Under the pieces are notes generated by a model. The model ran no database searches. It worked only from the letters and a program-made list of their open reading frames with translations, and had not been told where the DNA came from. A DNA stretch of 64,000 bases from Shinella zoogloeoides (lineage in GTDB: Bacteria > Pseudomonadota > Alphaproteobacteria > Rhizobiales > Rhizobiaceae), in assembly GCF_030733845.1 (NCBI RefSeq), contig NZ_CP132313.1, positions 434,001 through 498,000 on the forward strand, given 5' to 3'. Shown here piece after piece: positions 18,401 to 26,580 of the stretch (position 1 is its first letter; every line of letters begins with the position of its first letter). The translations under genes were made by a program, and so were the position numbers.

Positions 18401-20784
18401 CGGTAGATGCCGCTGCCGAAGGGGCCGCCGGACGACACGGACACATTGAGCGTCCCGTCCAGGATCAGGTCACCGCCGACATTGACCAAATCGTTGAGGG
18501 CGCCGCCGACCACGCCTGCTTCGCCGAACTGGTAGTCCAATGTCGCGCCGCTGGCGAGCGACAGGTCGCCGTTGATCGTCAGGGTGCCGGGACTGTTGCC
18601 CGGCGCCAGGACAGCACCGTCGGCGATCGTTACGTCGCCGCCCAGCGTGCCCCTGCCGCCGAGCGTGGCGCCGCTGTTCACCGTGGTCAATCCGGTCGCC
18701 GCACTCTGGTCGCCGTTGACCAACAGCGTACCGGTATTCACCGTGGTGGCGGCGAGATAGCTGTTGTCCGCAGTCAGTTCCAGCACCCCGGCACCGTTCT
18801 TGACCATCGTTCCGCTGCCCGAGATGACGCCGTCAAACACTAAGGTGTTGGACCGATCAAAGACCAGAGTACCAGCGTTTGTAACATTCCCGGCGACGGA
18901 GCCCGTGGTGCCGCCATTTCCCAGTTGTAACGTGCCGTCGGCAATCGTGGTGGCGCCTGCAAAGGTATTGTCAGCGGTCAGCGTTGTCTTGCCGGTGCCG
19001 CCCTGTTCAACCCCGCCGTTACCCGAGATCAGGCCGGAAAAATTGACATTGTCCGAGCGGTTGAACGCCAGCACACCCTCATTGGTGACGTCTCCGAGAA
19101 TGCTGCCGGTCGTGTTGCCGTCGCCCAGCTGGAGCGTGCCGGCCGTGATTTTGGTGCCCCCGGTATAGCTGTTGTTTGCGGTCAGGATCGTCGCACCCGA
19201 ACCGGCCTTCTCGACCGCACCGTTGCCCGAGATGACGCCGTCGAATGTCACTGAACCCGCGCGATTGAAGGCCAGAATACCGTTATTGGTAACGTCGCCA
19301 AAGATCCAACCCGTCGTTCCCCCGTCGCCAAGCTGCAGGATGCCTTCGACGATTGTGGTGCCGCCGCTGAAAGTGTTCTCACCGGTCAGGGACAACGTAC
19401 CCAAGCCGTCCTTGGTCAAACCGCCCACGCCGGCAATCACAGGAGTGATGCGGATATCGTGACCATTCGTGTCGATGATTCCACCGCCGGCGCCAAGGTT
19501 CACCTGCTGACCGCCGTAGTTGGAAAAGAACGAGGCGTTATCGTCGATAGCGCGCACAATACCGCCATCGATTGTCAGGTCAGCGGTTCCCAGGCCGCCC
19601 CGGAATCCACGCGTTTCCAGAGTCCCCCGAGCCCCAGGCGTGCCGTTGACACTCAACGTCCCGCTAGCATTTGTCCCTGAAATGCCGAGGTGGACGCCCG
19701 TCTTGGCAAAAACACGCGCCCCATCTTCGATGGTCATCGAGCCGACGCCGAAATTTCCTAGGACGAGGTTGAAGTCCGTCACCTCCCAGCTCGAGTTGCT
19801 CCCCGTCACTGTAACGATCCCGACACTGCTGGCACCGGCTCCTACATAGCCCTGGGAACTGGTGACGGTGGCGCCGTCTTCGATGCGCATGGTACCTGTA
19901 CCAAAGCTGCCAACCGTAAGCTGCCCGGAATTGACCCATGTCGAGACTCCGCCGGTGACGACCACATCTGCGGTGCTGGTGTCGCCAATAATAGCCAGCG
20001 TATTTGTGATACGCCCGCCATCCTCAATCCGCAAACTTGCCTTATCGATCGTCAGCCGTCCGGTATTTTCCCAGGATGAACCGTTTCCAGAAACCAGCGC
20101 GTCGCCGTGGAACAATTGCCCAAGATACGCATCCGTGTTTACGAGAACCTTGCCGCCATTGAGGATGTTCAGTGAGCCAGTGGCGCTTTCACCGACCAAG
20201 AAATAGCCGTTGTTGATCCAGGTTGAGGCATTTCCGCCACCATCCTCCCCGGACACAGTGACAACACCGTCGACAATGCCACTGCTGTTGGTGACCAGGC
20301 CGCCGTTTTCGATATTGAACGCCCCGCCATCCGCACGGGTTTCCGTGGTCGTCAATGTGGACCCCGCCCCCGTCACGGTCACCGTGCCGCCAGATCGTAT
20401 GGTGACCGTGTCGCCTTCGGCATCGTTGCCGGAAATGATGGCATTGCCGGGGTTCACTTCGATAGACGTGGACGCATCCGGTACGGCCGAAGTGTCCCAG
20501 TTTCCTGCGTCGAACCAGTCGTCGTTCCCCGAAGCTCCGGTCCAGGCGGTCTGCGCCAATACAGGGTATGCGGTGCCAGCCATTAAGCAACCAAGCAACA
20601 CAGCGCTTGAAAGCAACAAATTACGCCGTCTGGCGGCTGAATTGGCTGTGGGTCGCACAAGCGTCGATGAGGACGAGAACGGTGTGCCAGCCTCCCATAT
20701 CGGCGATGCATGAAAAGCAACTTCGCAAGTCGGGGCAACTAGGGTTAGGTTTGGGCTTGTTCTCGACCCCAGCAATTTGCGCAC
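15469..20784 (-). CDS. Large autotransporter adhesin (type Va), PATR repeats
   Basis: A 1771-residue surface or secreted protein. The N-terminus is long before the signal helix (LLLSSAVLLGCLMAGTAY, about residues 56-74, cleavage near VLAQ/TAW). The passenger (about 78-1490) is Gly/Thr/Asn-rich beta-helix sequence. It includes at least six passenger-associated repeats of the type 'GTLQLGxGxTTGSxxGxVTNxGxLAFNRSxxxxFxGxISGxGxxxxxGxGxTxLT', in two blocks. The last roughly 275 residues form an autotransporter beta-barrel that ends in Phe (GLNVKF), the usual outer-membrane signature. The frame starts with GTG at 20784; a later start nearer the signal helix is possible. Likely role is adhesion or biofilm; no protease motif seen. 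Confidence 0.9.
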   Translation of the reverse strand: MRKLLGSRTSPNLTLVAPTCEVAFHASPIWEAGTPFSSSSTLVRPTANSAARRRNLLLSSAVLLGCLMAGTAYPVLAQTAWTGASGNDDWFDAGNWDTSAVPDASTSIEVNPGNAIISGNDAEGDTVTIRSGGTVTVTGAGSTLTTTETRADGGAFNIENGGLVTNSSGIVDGVVTVSGEDGGGNASTWINNGYFLVGESATGSLNILNGGKVLVNTDAYLGQLFHGDALVSGNGSSWENTGRLTIDKASLRIEDGGRITNTLAIIGDTSTADVVVTGGVSTWVNSGQLTVGSFGTGTMRIEDGATVTSSQGYVGAGASSVGIVTVTGSNSSWEVTDFNLVLGNFGVGSMTIEDGARVFAKTGVHLGISGTNASGTLSVNGTPGARGTLETRGFRGGLGTADLTIDGGIVRAIDDNASFFSNYGGQQVNLGAGGGIIDTNGHDIRITPVIAGVGGLTKDGLGTLSLTGENTFSGGTTIVEGILQLGDGGTTGWIFGDVTNNGILAFNRAGSVTFDGVISGNGAVEKAGSGATILTANNSYTGGTKITAGTLQLGDGNTTGSILGDVTNEGVLAFNRSDNVNFSGLISGNGGVEQGGTGKTTLTADNTFAGATTIADGTLQLGNGGTTGSVAGNVTNAGTLVFDRSNTLVFDGVISGSGTMVKNGAGVLELTADNSYLAATTVNTGTLLVNGDQSAATGLTTVNSGATLGGRGTLGGDVTIADGAVLAPGNSPGTLTINGDLSLASGATLDYQFGEAGVVGGALNDLVNVGGDLILDGTLNVSVSSGGPFGSGIYRVFNYDGTLTDNGLELGTMPFGSDTIVQTAVNHQVNLINTAGLDLSFWDGGAGLKNDGTINGGDGVWHVGGADDNWTEATGAINAPYQNGSFAVFAGASGTVMVDNSDGAVKVAGMQFATDGYAITGDALTLVGPQVTVRVGDGTATGAGYTATVDAELTGTSQLVKTDLGTLVLTGTNTYTGGTALNGGTVRIASGANLGDATGGLSFDGGTLNTTADITSGRSVDLAGAGTFLTEAGTTATLTGSVSGVGSLIKDGAGNLVISGNATQTGGTTITAGTLQVGNGATSGSLEGNVTNNSILAFNRSDDITFNGTIIGSGSFNKLGSGTTTLTGDSRYSAGTTIADGTLELGNGGTSGSILGDGDVTNNGILAFNRADVVTFDGAISGTGGVHQIGSGKTILTADNTYTGGTTIADGTLELGDGGTTGSLLGDVTNNGTLAFNRTDVVTFDGAITGTGGIDQIGMGTTILTGDSSALTGSSQVKKGILAVNGILGGSMAVRGGRLQGIGQVGETTNFAGGTIAPGDSIGMLTVAGDYVGSGGTLEIETVLGDDSSATDKLIVTGNTSGNTNVHVINLAGAGAQTVEGIKIIDVAGASDGSFTLLGNYVFEGDQAVIAGAYAYRLYQGGGSTTTDGDWYLRSVLNVETPLYQPLTPIYEVYADVLQSFNQLDTLQQRLGNRSWSNGAAVANSAVDADSAGSGMWGRILGRQVSIDPKQSTTGANYNVDIWQLQGGVDGELYSGDAGDLVVGVSGRYGTISADVSSTFGDGSITSTGFGLDGSMTWYGTSGLYLDAQANATWYDSDLSSSAVATGRISGNDGFGYAFGLEAGRQIALGANWSVTPQAQLTYSKIDYNDFTDSLGAAVSLKDAHKLRGRLGISADYENSWADSSGQTRRVHAYGIANLDYDLHSNSGVRVSGVKFMTEQEALWGGLGLGGTYRWGNDKYAIYGEATINTSLNNFGHNHALTGSMGLNVKF
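17000..19400 (-). repeat. Diverged intragenic repeats encoding PATR units
   Basis: Two blocks, at about 17000-17590 and 18770-19400, each hold three imperfect copies of a unit of about 180-200 bases. Shared phrases include TTGAACGCCAG and CGTTGTTGGT. They encode the passenger-associated repeats and could recombine to change adhesin length. Boundaries are approximate. Confidence 0.6.
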
Positions 20785-21936
20785 CGTCCTTGTCCGTAAA
20801 AGCAGGCTAAAAAGGACGCAAAACTAAACCTCACCTATTGAGAGCATTTTGTGGTTAATTATCAGTGAATAGAAGGTGCTGTTGCAGCATTACCGCTGGC
20901 TGCATTCCGGTATCGAACAGTCTCTCTAACCCAAAGCACGGCCTCGGGAGCGTACGTGCAAAAGCCCTATCGCCGACAAAGGGCGTTCTCTACCTTTTTG
21001 TTTGAGTGCCCGAGGCACCTCGCTGGCAGCGCGTCTTCAGCCTAGATCGAATGCGGCGGAGCCTTGAACCAACCGGGAAGAGGATCTACTGCTCCATTGA
21101 GGCTAGTTTTGCGGTGGGGAGTACCGGAAACTATCAATGCAGCATTGAACGGGCCGACGGGCGTCGGGGTAAAAATAGGCTCGGTCTAGTGACCTTGAGC
21201 CGAGCAAAAAGCCTTTACCGAGATTAGTTTCCAGCTCTTGATGGGATCAGGATCGCCGACCCCAACCATTGCAACTACTTTTTGAACCAGCTCCACTAGC
21301 GAGGCCGACGACTTAGCTTACTCGGGCAATCGGATCGCTTAGGGAAGTGTGAGGCATCCGCCTCTCGGCATTGCCCCGTTCAAGGTAAGTTGATGATGAT
21401 CCGGAGTTCGCACCTCCTGGAACAGGGTCCCGTCGAAACTGGCTTGAAAGCCGGTTCAACTTGGAAACTGGTGGGCATGAAGAGCGCTGCATCCTTCCGT
21501 GAAGTCGTTGTCTTGGGTTCGTCTTTCGGCGCGCGCCGCATACGACTGCCGACCTTACCGGCCGAATGGCGCAGGGTGGTATCCCGGCTGAGCGGCACCC
21601 TTCCTTGCATCCCGTCCCGTCCCGTCACCCGTCTCGCGCGCCACGTGTCACCCGACCGAACGACATTGGTACCTGCCCTAGTGGGCGTCGACCCGGCGCA
21701 TCGAGGCCACGGTCGGCGATACCTTGATGGTGTACGCGCTCGCTCGATGCGATAGCGATCATACTTTGCGGCGCACGGATGGCATGGCCCATACTTGTAG
21801 CTGCCCAGCTTGGTACCGCGATCAAGTACTGGAAGCAGGCAGCACCGGTGGCACGGACGTGGTAAAATCGAGCTAAGCCTTCATTTTGCCCCCTTCTTCA
21901 GAACTTGTTAAGAACTCAACTCCGTCGGAGATTTTT
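20785..21936. other. Long intergenic region, no gene recognised
   Basis: About 1150 bases between the autotransporter start and the next gene. Short frames occur on both strands but none has coding-like composition, a good ribosome site or a recognisable motif. The part nearest 20785 should hold the autotransporter promoter (AT-rich at 20815-20880). The GTCGGAG ribosome site of the next gene is at the other end. Confidence 0.4.
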
Positions 21937-23244
21937 ATGGCGCTTGGCGCATCGCATCGCTTGCAGGACAGCGTCCTCGCCGTCGAAACCATGACGCGCT
22001 TTGCGCTTGCTGTCCTCGCTTTGGCATCCGGCGTCTATACCTATCTCGGGGTTCGCAGCCTTCTCGACGGTTCTGCGACCGCTGTCTTTTTTGCCGCCAT
22101 CATCTACTCGGCTTCGGTTTCTGTGGCGATCTATGCCTTCTGGTCCTACATGGCGCGCTTTTATCCGCATGTCACCGGAGCGGCATCCCGCGGCGCCATG
22201 ATCGGGGTGATGGCACTCGGCTGCGCCATGATCATCGCCATGTCGAGCTGGCTGAACGCGGCAGCCCTTGCCGGATCCGCGGCGTTAGAACAGCATCTTG
22301 CCGAGACGGTGCAGGATTATACGGCCGACCTCGACCAGGCACATCAGAACGCACTGGCAGCACAAAGCTTGCTGCCGGACATCCAGCGGACATCGGAACG
22401 CTTTTCGAAGCTTGCAGAGGACGAACGCAAGAACGGAGCATTAACGGGAACAACGGGTTCCGGCAGCGTCGTCCAGCTTCTGTCGCAGATGTCCTCGCAA
22501 TTGAGCGAGCTTGAGACCGGCATCATCGCCTCCCGTGAACGGGTCGCCACGCTCTTCGACCAGGGGCGGAGCCACCTAGCGACCATGCGCACATTAGTTT
22601 CGGCGCGAGGGGCCGTGGAGCCGCGCAGCGATGAATTCTCTGCCGAGGTCGTAGCGCTCTCTGGCGTCATAACCTCGCTGGAACAGACTTCGATCGCGCC
22701 CTCCGTCAAGCGGGCCGCCGAGGACCTGTCGCTCGGTTTCATCGCGCCCGTTGCCGATGGCCAGGCTGCCGACCTTGCGGACCGGCAGGACCAAGTCATG
22801 CAAACGATCCGTGCTTCTGTATCCGCTCAGTCGCTGGTGCTATCGCAGGCCGCAAACGATATATTGGCACGGGAGCCTGTGGCGGAGCGCCGCTTCGTGC
22901 CGCTGTCTTCTGCCGAAGCCGTTCTGCGCTATGCCGACGATTTCATTCCTGCTTGGGCAGGCGCAATCTCCATCGACCTCCTTCCGGCCGTCCTCGTATT
23001 CATCCTCGCAGTCGTTCACGGTGCAATCCGCCGGCAGGAGGAGCGGCTACCCTTTGCGCAGCGGATTACCGCCGCAGAACTTCTGGAAGCTATCGAGGTG
23101 CAGCGAGCGCTCGGCCGACAGGGGATGGACGTGGAACAAGCGTTACAGTCGGCGGAAACCGAGGACGAGCGCGGGCGGGCCGAGTCCAACATCACCAGCC
23201 TCGACGTGTCTGCGAAGACGCCTCGCAAAGGGCCGCCCGCGTGA
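21937..23244 (+). CDS. Membrane protein with central coiled coil, unknown function
   Basis: A 435-residue protein. Three membrane helices lie near residues 20-42, 50-75 and 85-112. A long charged and Gln/Ser-rich region (about 115-330) looks coiled-coil. A fourth helix lies near 345-370 (SIDLLPAVLVFILAVVHGAI), with a cytoplasmic tail. The ATG at 21937 has a GTCGGAG site and is preferred over an upstream in-frame start. Its TGA overlaps the GTG start of the next gene, so the two are translationally coupled. I do not recognise the family; the layout recalls a scaffold or signal-relay protein. Confidence 0.6.
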   Translation: MALGASHRLQDSVLAVETMTRFALAVLALASGVYTYLGVRSLLDGSATAVFFAAIIYSASVSVAIYAFWSYMARFYPHVTGAASRGAMIGVMALGCAMIIAMSSWLNAAALAGSAALEQHLAETVQDYTADLDQAHQNALAAQSLLPDIQRTSERFSKLAEDERKNGALTGTTGSGSVVQLLSQMSSQLSELETGIIASRERVATLFDQGRSHLATMRTLVSARGAVEPRSDEFSAEVVALSGVITSLEQTSIAPSVKRAAEDLSLGFIAPVADGQAADLADRQDQVMQTIRASVSAQSLVLSQAANDILAREPVAERRFVPLSSAEAVLRYADDFIPAWAGAISIDLLPAVLVFILAVVHGAIRRQEERLPFAQRITAAELLEAIEVQRALGRQGMDVEQALQSAETEDERGRAESNITSLDVSAKTPRKGPPA

Positions 23245-24038
23245 AACACCCGCCACTCGTCCCACGCTTGAGGGCAGCCCTTCTGCGCGCCGACGACGGC
23301 CCGCTGATGCGCGGCGCTTTCTTCGGGCTTCTGGTGGCAGCGGGCGCCTTCCTCGTCGTGGACTTGCGGGAGATGAGCCTGGTGAATACCTCGCTCCCGG
23401 GCCATGATCCGATGAGGACAGAAGACCCCGTGCTTCCGCCTGCGCTGACGGATGGCGTTCCCCGGTCGTCGCCGGTTGAACCCGAGAGTTCACCCGAGGT
23501 CCTACGCCAGCCGATGCGCTTCGAACTCCTCGCCAGCGGCATGCTCAAGGCGGAGGGGTCGATCGATGTAGGCGCAGCCGAACGCTTCGCCAAAGAGATC
23601 GCAGCACGCGGCGAGTATGTGAAAGCAGTGTTGCTGAATTCGCCGGGCGGCTCCGTCGAGGATGCGCTGGCGATGTCGACGCTGATCCGCGAGAAGGGCC
23701 TGAATACCAAAGTGGCGACGAAGGCGATCTGCGCGTCCTCCTGCCCCCTTGTCTTTGCCGGCGGGGTCGGGCGCGAGGCGGAAAAGGACGCCATCCTCGG
23801 CGTCCATCAGGTTTTCAACGCCGGCCAAGGACAGCCTTCTCCCGAGCAAGCCATGTCGGGCGCCCAAAGCATGACGGCGCGCATCGCCCGACATCTGGAC
23901 GAGATGGGCATCAGCAACGGGCTCTGGATCAACGCACTGGAAACGCCCCCGGACCGACTTTACTACCTGACGTCGGAGGAGATGGTGGAGTACAGGCTGA
24001 CAACCACACCGGGGGCGACGGCGAAGCACGTGGACTAG
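23241..24038 (+). CDS. Membrane-anchored ClpP-like (COG3904-type) putative serine peptidase
   Basis: A 265-residue protein with a GTG start overlapping the previous stop (GTGA). One N-terminal helix (GAFFGLLVAAGAFLVVDL) anchors a periplasmic ClpP/crotonase-fold domain. LLNSPGGSVEDALAMSTLIR is the oxyanion-loop strand and ICASSCPLVFAGGVGR holds the probable nucleophile Ser. A downstream His (GVHQVFN) would complete the catalytic set. Such proteins resemble SppA/ClpP but have no known substrate. Coupling to the coiled-coil membrane protein suggests the pair work together. Confidence 0.7.
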   Translation: MKHPPLVPRLRAALLRADDGPLMRGAFFGLLVAAGAFLVVDLREMSLVNTSLPGHDPMRTEDPVLPPALTDGVPRSSPVEPESSPEVLRQPMRFELLASGMLKAEGSIDVGAAERFAKEIAARGEYVKAVLLNSPGGSVEDALAMSTLIREKGLNTKVATKAICASSCPLVFAGGVGREAEKDAILGVHQVFNAGQGQPSPEQAMSGAQSMTARIARHLDEMGISNGLWINALETPPDRLYYLTSEEMVEYRLTTTPGATAKHVD

Positions 24039-24169
24039 GTTTCGTTCAGGTCTACTCACTGCATGACCCTGTTCGAACATTCCGGCGCGCCTTTAGCCAC
24101 GTCCTTGACCGCGTCCCGGTGCACCCTTAGCAGCATACCCGTAGTTCGCGCGATGGAGTGGCCATCGGT

Positions 24170-24491
24170 GGTGGATGATGACGGCCAATCACTTGCCGGC
24201 CGAGAAGTATGGGATCCTTCTGGAACTCGCCGTGTTCGCACCGCCCGCAGATCGACGGACGGCTCAACGCGTTTCTGAAAGGGCTCGGCGTCGATACGCT
24301 GGTCATCACCGGTGCGGAAATCGACGTCTGCGTTCTCGCCACTTGGATATAGCGCGATTATCCTGATCGATGCCGTCTGTAGCGGCACGGACGAAACGCA
24401 TGACGCATCGCTGAAGCTGCTCGAAAGCCGCTTTACAGCTCAGATGGAGGCGATGTTGACCGAGGCGTTCCTGTCGTCGGTTGCCGGCTAG
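24170..24491 (+). pseudogene. Isochorismatase-family cysteine hydrolase remnant
   Basis: One frame gives GRLNAFLKGLGVDTLVITGA and EIDVCVLATWI then stops at TAG near 24351. The next frame continues with the expected family ending (IILIDAVCSGTDETHDASLK, LLESRFTAQMEAML) to TAG 24489-24491. The catalytic Cys segment (DVCVLAT) is present but the bases between VLAT and GYxxI are lost, and an ELAVFAPPA block further upstream lies in another frame. The N-terminal half is missing. This is a decayed gene, not a sequencing slip. Confidence 0.7.
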
Positions 24492-24509
24492 CCGCCTGCC
24501 GAGACGCTA

Positions 24510-24965
24510 TCAGAGTTCCGTGATTAGACGAAGGGCTCGCAGATACTTCTCACCATCCTCGCCGATCGTCTGCACTTGAGAAAGGTTGTCCTCAAGGTCT
24601 GCCAGCTTCACGGGCTTTGCGACAGAGTTCGAAGCAGCCCGACGGACAAATGCCTCCCACCCTTCATCCTCTCGCCGCGTCATCGCATCCACCGCGCTGA
24701 TGACGTCGGGCGGGAAACCCTCCTCCCGCAGCCGATCCAGCGTCCATCCTTTGCCCTTCTCGACCACGTCATGCAGATAGGCGACGATTTTTCCGGTTTC
24801 ATCTGTGACGAGGGAGGCGACGCGACGGCAGTGCTCGAAATAGGATCGTCCGGTCTTGTCGGCCTGGCCTTCATGTGCCGACTGGGCGACCTGGATTGCG
24901 TGAGCGAGGTGGTTCACGGGTTCAAGGCCCTTCGGTACTTTTGATTTTCTTGCGAGCCGGCTCAT
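24510..24965 (-). CDS. Small HD hydrolase (SpoT/MESH1-like domain)
   Basis: A 151-residue cytoplasmic protein, one HD domain only. Conserved metal and nucleotide elements are AHEGQADKTGRSYFEHCRRV, YLHDVVEKG and KLADLEDNLSQVQ. This pattern is shared by the hydrolase half of RelA/SpoT and by small stand-alone (p)ppGpp hydrolases. No synthetase or regulatory domain is present. The ATG at 24965 overlaps the end of the upstream DUF2934 gene by 44 bases, so the two form an operon. Hydrolysis of (p)ppGpp or a related nucleotide is plausible but not proven by sequence. Confidence 0.7.
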   Translation of the reverse strand: MSRLARKSKVPKGLEPVNHLAHAIQVAQSAHEGQADKTGRSYFEHCRRVASLVTDETGKIVAYLHDVVEKGKGWTLDRLREEGFPPDVISAVDAMTRREDEGWEAFVRRAASNSVAKPVKLADLEDNLSQVQTIGEDGEKYLRALRLITEL

Positions 24966-25155
24966 CTCCGGTCGAGATTTCCACGGTGGGTACCTCAGTC
25001 GTAGCGGCGTCTCCGCTGGAACCCTTCTTTGAAGCCTCGAACTCCGCTTCCGCCATTGACCAATGGCGCAAATCCTCACCGGCCGGACATCCCTCCTCCT
25101 CCCAGATCCAGTACGCACGCCGGCGAATTTGTTCGTCACGATCAGTATCTGTCAT
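24922..25155 (-). CDS. DUF2934 protein
   Basis: A 77-residue protein beginning MTDTDRDEQIRRRAYWIWEE. The family core reads RAYWIWEEEGCPAGEDLRHW. The C-terminal tail is Thr/Glu/Lys-rich. The ATG at 25155 has a CGAGGAGAAA ribosome site; longer in-frame starts up to 25242 are less likely. The 3' end overlaps the HD hydrolase gene. Unknown function. Confidence 0.75.
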   Translation of the reverse strand: MTDTDRDEQIRRRAYWIWEEEGCPAGEDLRHWSMAEAEFEASKKGSSGDAATTEVPTVEISTGDEPARKKIKSTEGP

Positions 25156-25344
25156 CGGTTTCTCCTCGCTTTTGACTTTTGCTCGCATACCGCCATCTGA
25201 CGGCCTTAATGCATGACAATGGGGCTGGTTTTCGCGATTCAAATGTCCGGAGCGCCCAGTGTCCGATTTCGTCCGAAAGGAAACGCCGCTCGGCCTGGCG
25301 AAGGTGGAGCGGGGTTCATCGAGAGTACGGCTCCAGTCTCAGCA

Positions 25345-25452
25345 TCAAGCTCTTCCGCGCTTGATCCAGTGACCAAACGTGACCCGCCTTCGAAGACTTC
25401 CGCCAATTGGAATGGCACGGGCGCGAATCTTGTCTTCATGGTCGTTGGTCAT
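25345..25452 (-). pseudogene. Degenerate DUF2934 gene
   Basis: ATG at 25452 with a GCAGGAG site gives MTNDHEDKIRARAIPIGG and then GHWIKRGRA before TGA (35 residues). Start and end match the DUF2934 pattern (KIRxRAxxIW ... HWxxA) but the IWExEGRP centre is replaced, as after compensating or nearby indels. It has its own GGAAC-N16-GGTT promoter at 25481-25505. It could still make a short peptide. Confidence 0.4.
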
Positions 25453-25480
25453 CGGGAACTCCTGCCGGTCGTGAAAACCA

Positions 25481-25505
25481 AACCGGCGGCACGCGCGTAT
25501 GTTCC
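25481..25505 (-). promoter_or_regulatory. EcfG/RpoE2-type promoter
   Basis: Minus strand GGAAC (25505-25501), 16 bases, GGTT (25484-25481). Same form as the sites at 59-83 and 2531-2555. The predicted start is about 20 bases before the degenerate DUF2934 ATG. Confidence 0.55.
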
Positions 25506-25528
25506 AACCGACGTCTAGCGAACAACCG

Positions 25529-25831
25529 CTAAGCGCTCATCCGCGGCGGCGATGAAGGGCCAGACCGATGCCAGGCCGGCGGGAGACCTTGGACGGGAAG
25601 GCCGGCCTCAAGGCACGCGGCGACGAACGCCTCGCGCGCAACAGCGACGGGCGCCATCCGGAAGAGCGCAGCCCTGCATTTCTCGCAGGCGCGTTTGTAA
25701 CGCTCGCCATGCCGGAGAGGCCATTCATTCGCGAGAAAATCGACGGTGTCGTGGACGCTTTCGAACGAGCGCGTCACCCCGTTGGGAAATGACACCTGAA
25801 GGGGAACAGAGAAATAGACATCGGCCAGCAT
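25529..25831 (-). CDS. DUF982 protein
   Basis: A 100-residue protein with the family pattern: FSVPLQVSFPNGVTRSFESV, then FLANEWPLRHGERYKRACEK and AREAFVAACLEAGLPVQG. A GGAGGATTGCG site lies before the ATG. Function unknown; DUF982 genes are common and multi-copy in rhizobia. A second, diverged member is at 50760. Confidence 0.8.
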   Translation of the reverse strand: MLADVYFSVPLQVSFPNGVTRSFESVHDTVDFLANEWPLRHGERYKRACEKCRAALFRMAPVAVAREAFVAACLEAGLPVQGLPPAWHRSGPSSPPRMSA

Positions 25832-25996
25832 CGCAATCCTCCTTTCAATGACAATTCTGGCACTATCAATTTGATTTCCGCTGCTGTGTTTTCAAGACGA
25901 TGCCGATGCTGGCGCACTTCGCCCGGACATAGGGGCGCTACACCAACCACTAACCCGCATTGAACTTGCCGAAACACGGACCATCCGCCGCGAGCA

Positions 25997-26021
25997 GGAA
26001 CAATGGAGGCTGCCTCTCGTT
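25997..26021 (+). promoter_or_regulatory. EcfG/RpoE2-type promoter of the aldehyde oxidoreductase-catalase operon
   Basis: GGAAC (25997-26001), 16 bases, CGTT (26018-26021): a perfect match to the alphaproteobacterial general stress consensus. The predicted transcript start is near 26030. This places the true start of the first subunit at ATG 26056 and excludes the longer in-frame start at 25960. Confidence 0.7.
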
Positions 26022-26055
26022 AGCGAACAGTTCCCGCAATGAAAAGGCAGAAGAT

Positions 26056-26580
26056 ATGGACACTCCGCGCGCTCAATCGAGCCTCCCCACCTCTTCGCTC
26101 ATCCTCGATATCAATGGCGTGGCTCACACCCTGGATGTCCATCCCTGGACAACCCTGCTCGACCTGCTGCGCAGCGAGCTCGAACTGACCGGCACCAAGA
26201 AAGGCTGCGACCACGGGCAGTGCGGCGCCTGCACGGTGCTGATCGATGGCGAACGGATGAATTCCTGTCTCAAGCTCGCCATCACGCTTGACGGCGCCGA
26301 GATTACCACGATCGAGGGTCTCGGCACACACGGCGACATGCACCCTTTGCAGAGAGCCTTCCTCGAGCACGATGCCTTTCAGTGCGGATATTGCACACCC
26401 GGGCAAATCTGTTCGGCCGTCGGCCTCATCAACGAAGGCCATCCGCAAGGCCGCGAAGAGATCCGCGAACTGATGAGCGGCAACCTCTGTCGCTGCGGCG
26501 CCTACACGAACATTGCGGACGCCATTGAGACGGTACTCGCGGACCAGGCTGGAAACCGCCATCGGGAGGCCGCGGAATGA
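26056..26580 (+). CDS. paoA: Aldehyde oxidoreductase, [2Fe-2S] subunit (PaoA/YagT-like)
   Basis: A 174-residue electron-transfer subunit of a xanthine-oxidase-family enzyme. The plant-type ferredoxin cluster ligands are in KKGCDHGQCGACTVLIDG plus a later Cys (NSC). The second cluster ligands are in CGYCTPGQIC and GNLCRCGAY. No Tat or other signal peptide is evident, so the complex is probably cytoplasmic, unlike E. coli PaoABC. Its TGA overlaps the next ATG (ATGA). First gene of a four-gene stress-promoter operon. Confidence 0.88.
   Translation: MDTPRAQSSLPTSSLILDINGVAHTLDVHPWTTLLDLLRSELELTGTKKGCDHGQCGACTVLIDGERMNSCLKLAITLDGAEITTIEGLGTHGDMHPLQRAFLEHDAFQCGYCTPGQICSAVGLINEGHPQGREEIRELMSGNLCRCGAYTNIADAIETVLADQAGNRHREAAE

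Noticed and set aside
17000..19400. Regular repeats considered as a possible CRISPR array
   Set aside because: Repeats are long, imperfect, in frame and encode PATR units of an adhesin; there are no short identical repeats with unique spacers and no cas genes.
16381..19849. Several long plus-strand frames opposite the autotransporter (for example 16381-17358 and 17911-18843)
   Set aside because: They mirror the repeat-rich adhesin in GC-rich sequence, have no motif or ribosome site, and the minus-strand protein is clearly real.
25239..25439. A 66-residue minus-strand frame overlapping the degenerate DUF2934 gene
   Set aside because: Its start lies inside the frame with the better ribosome site and DUF2934-like start; no family recognised.
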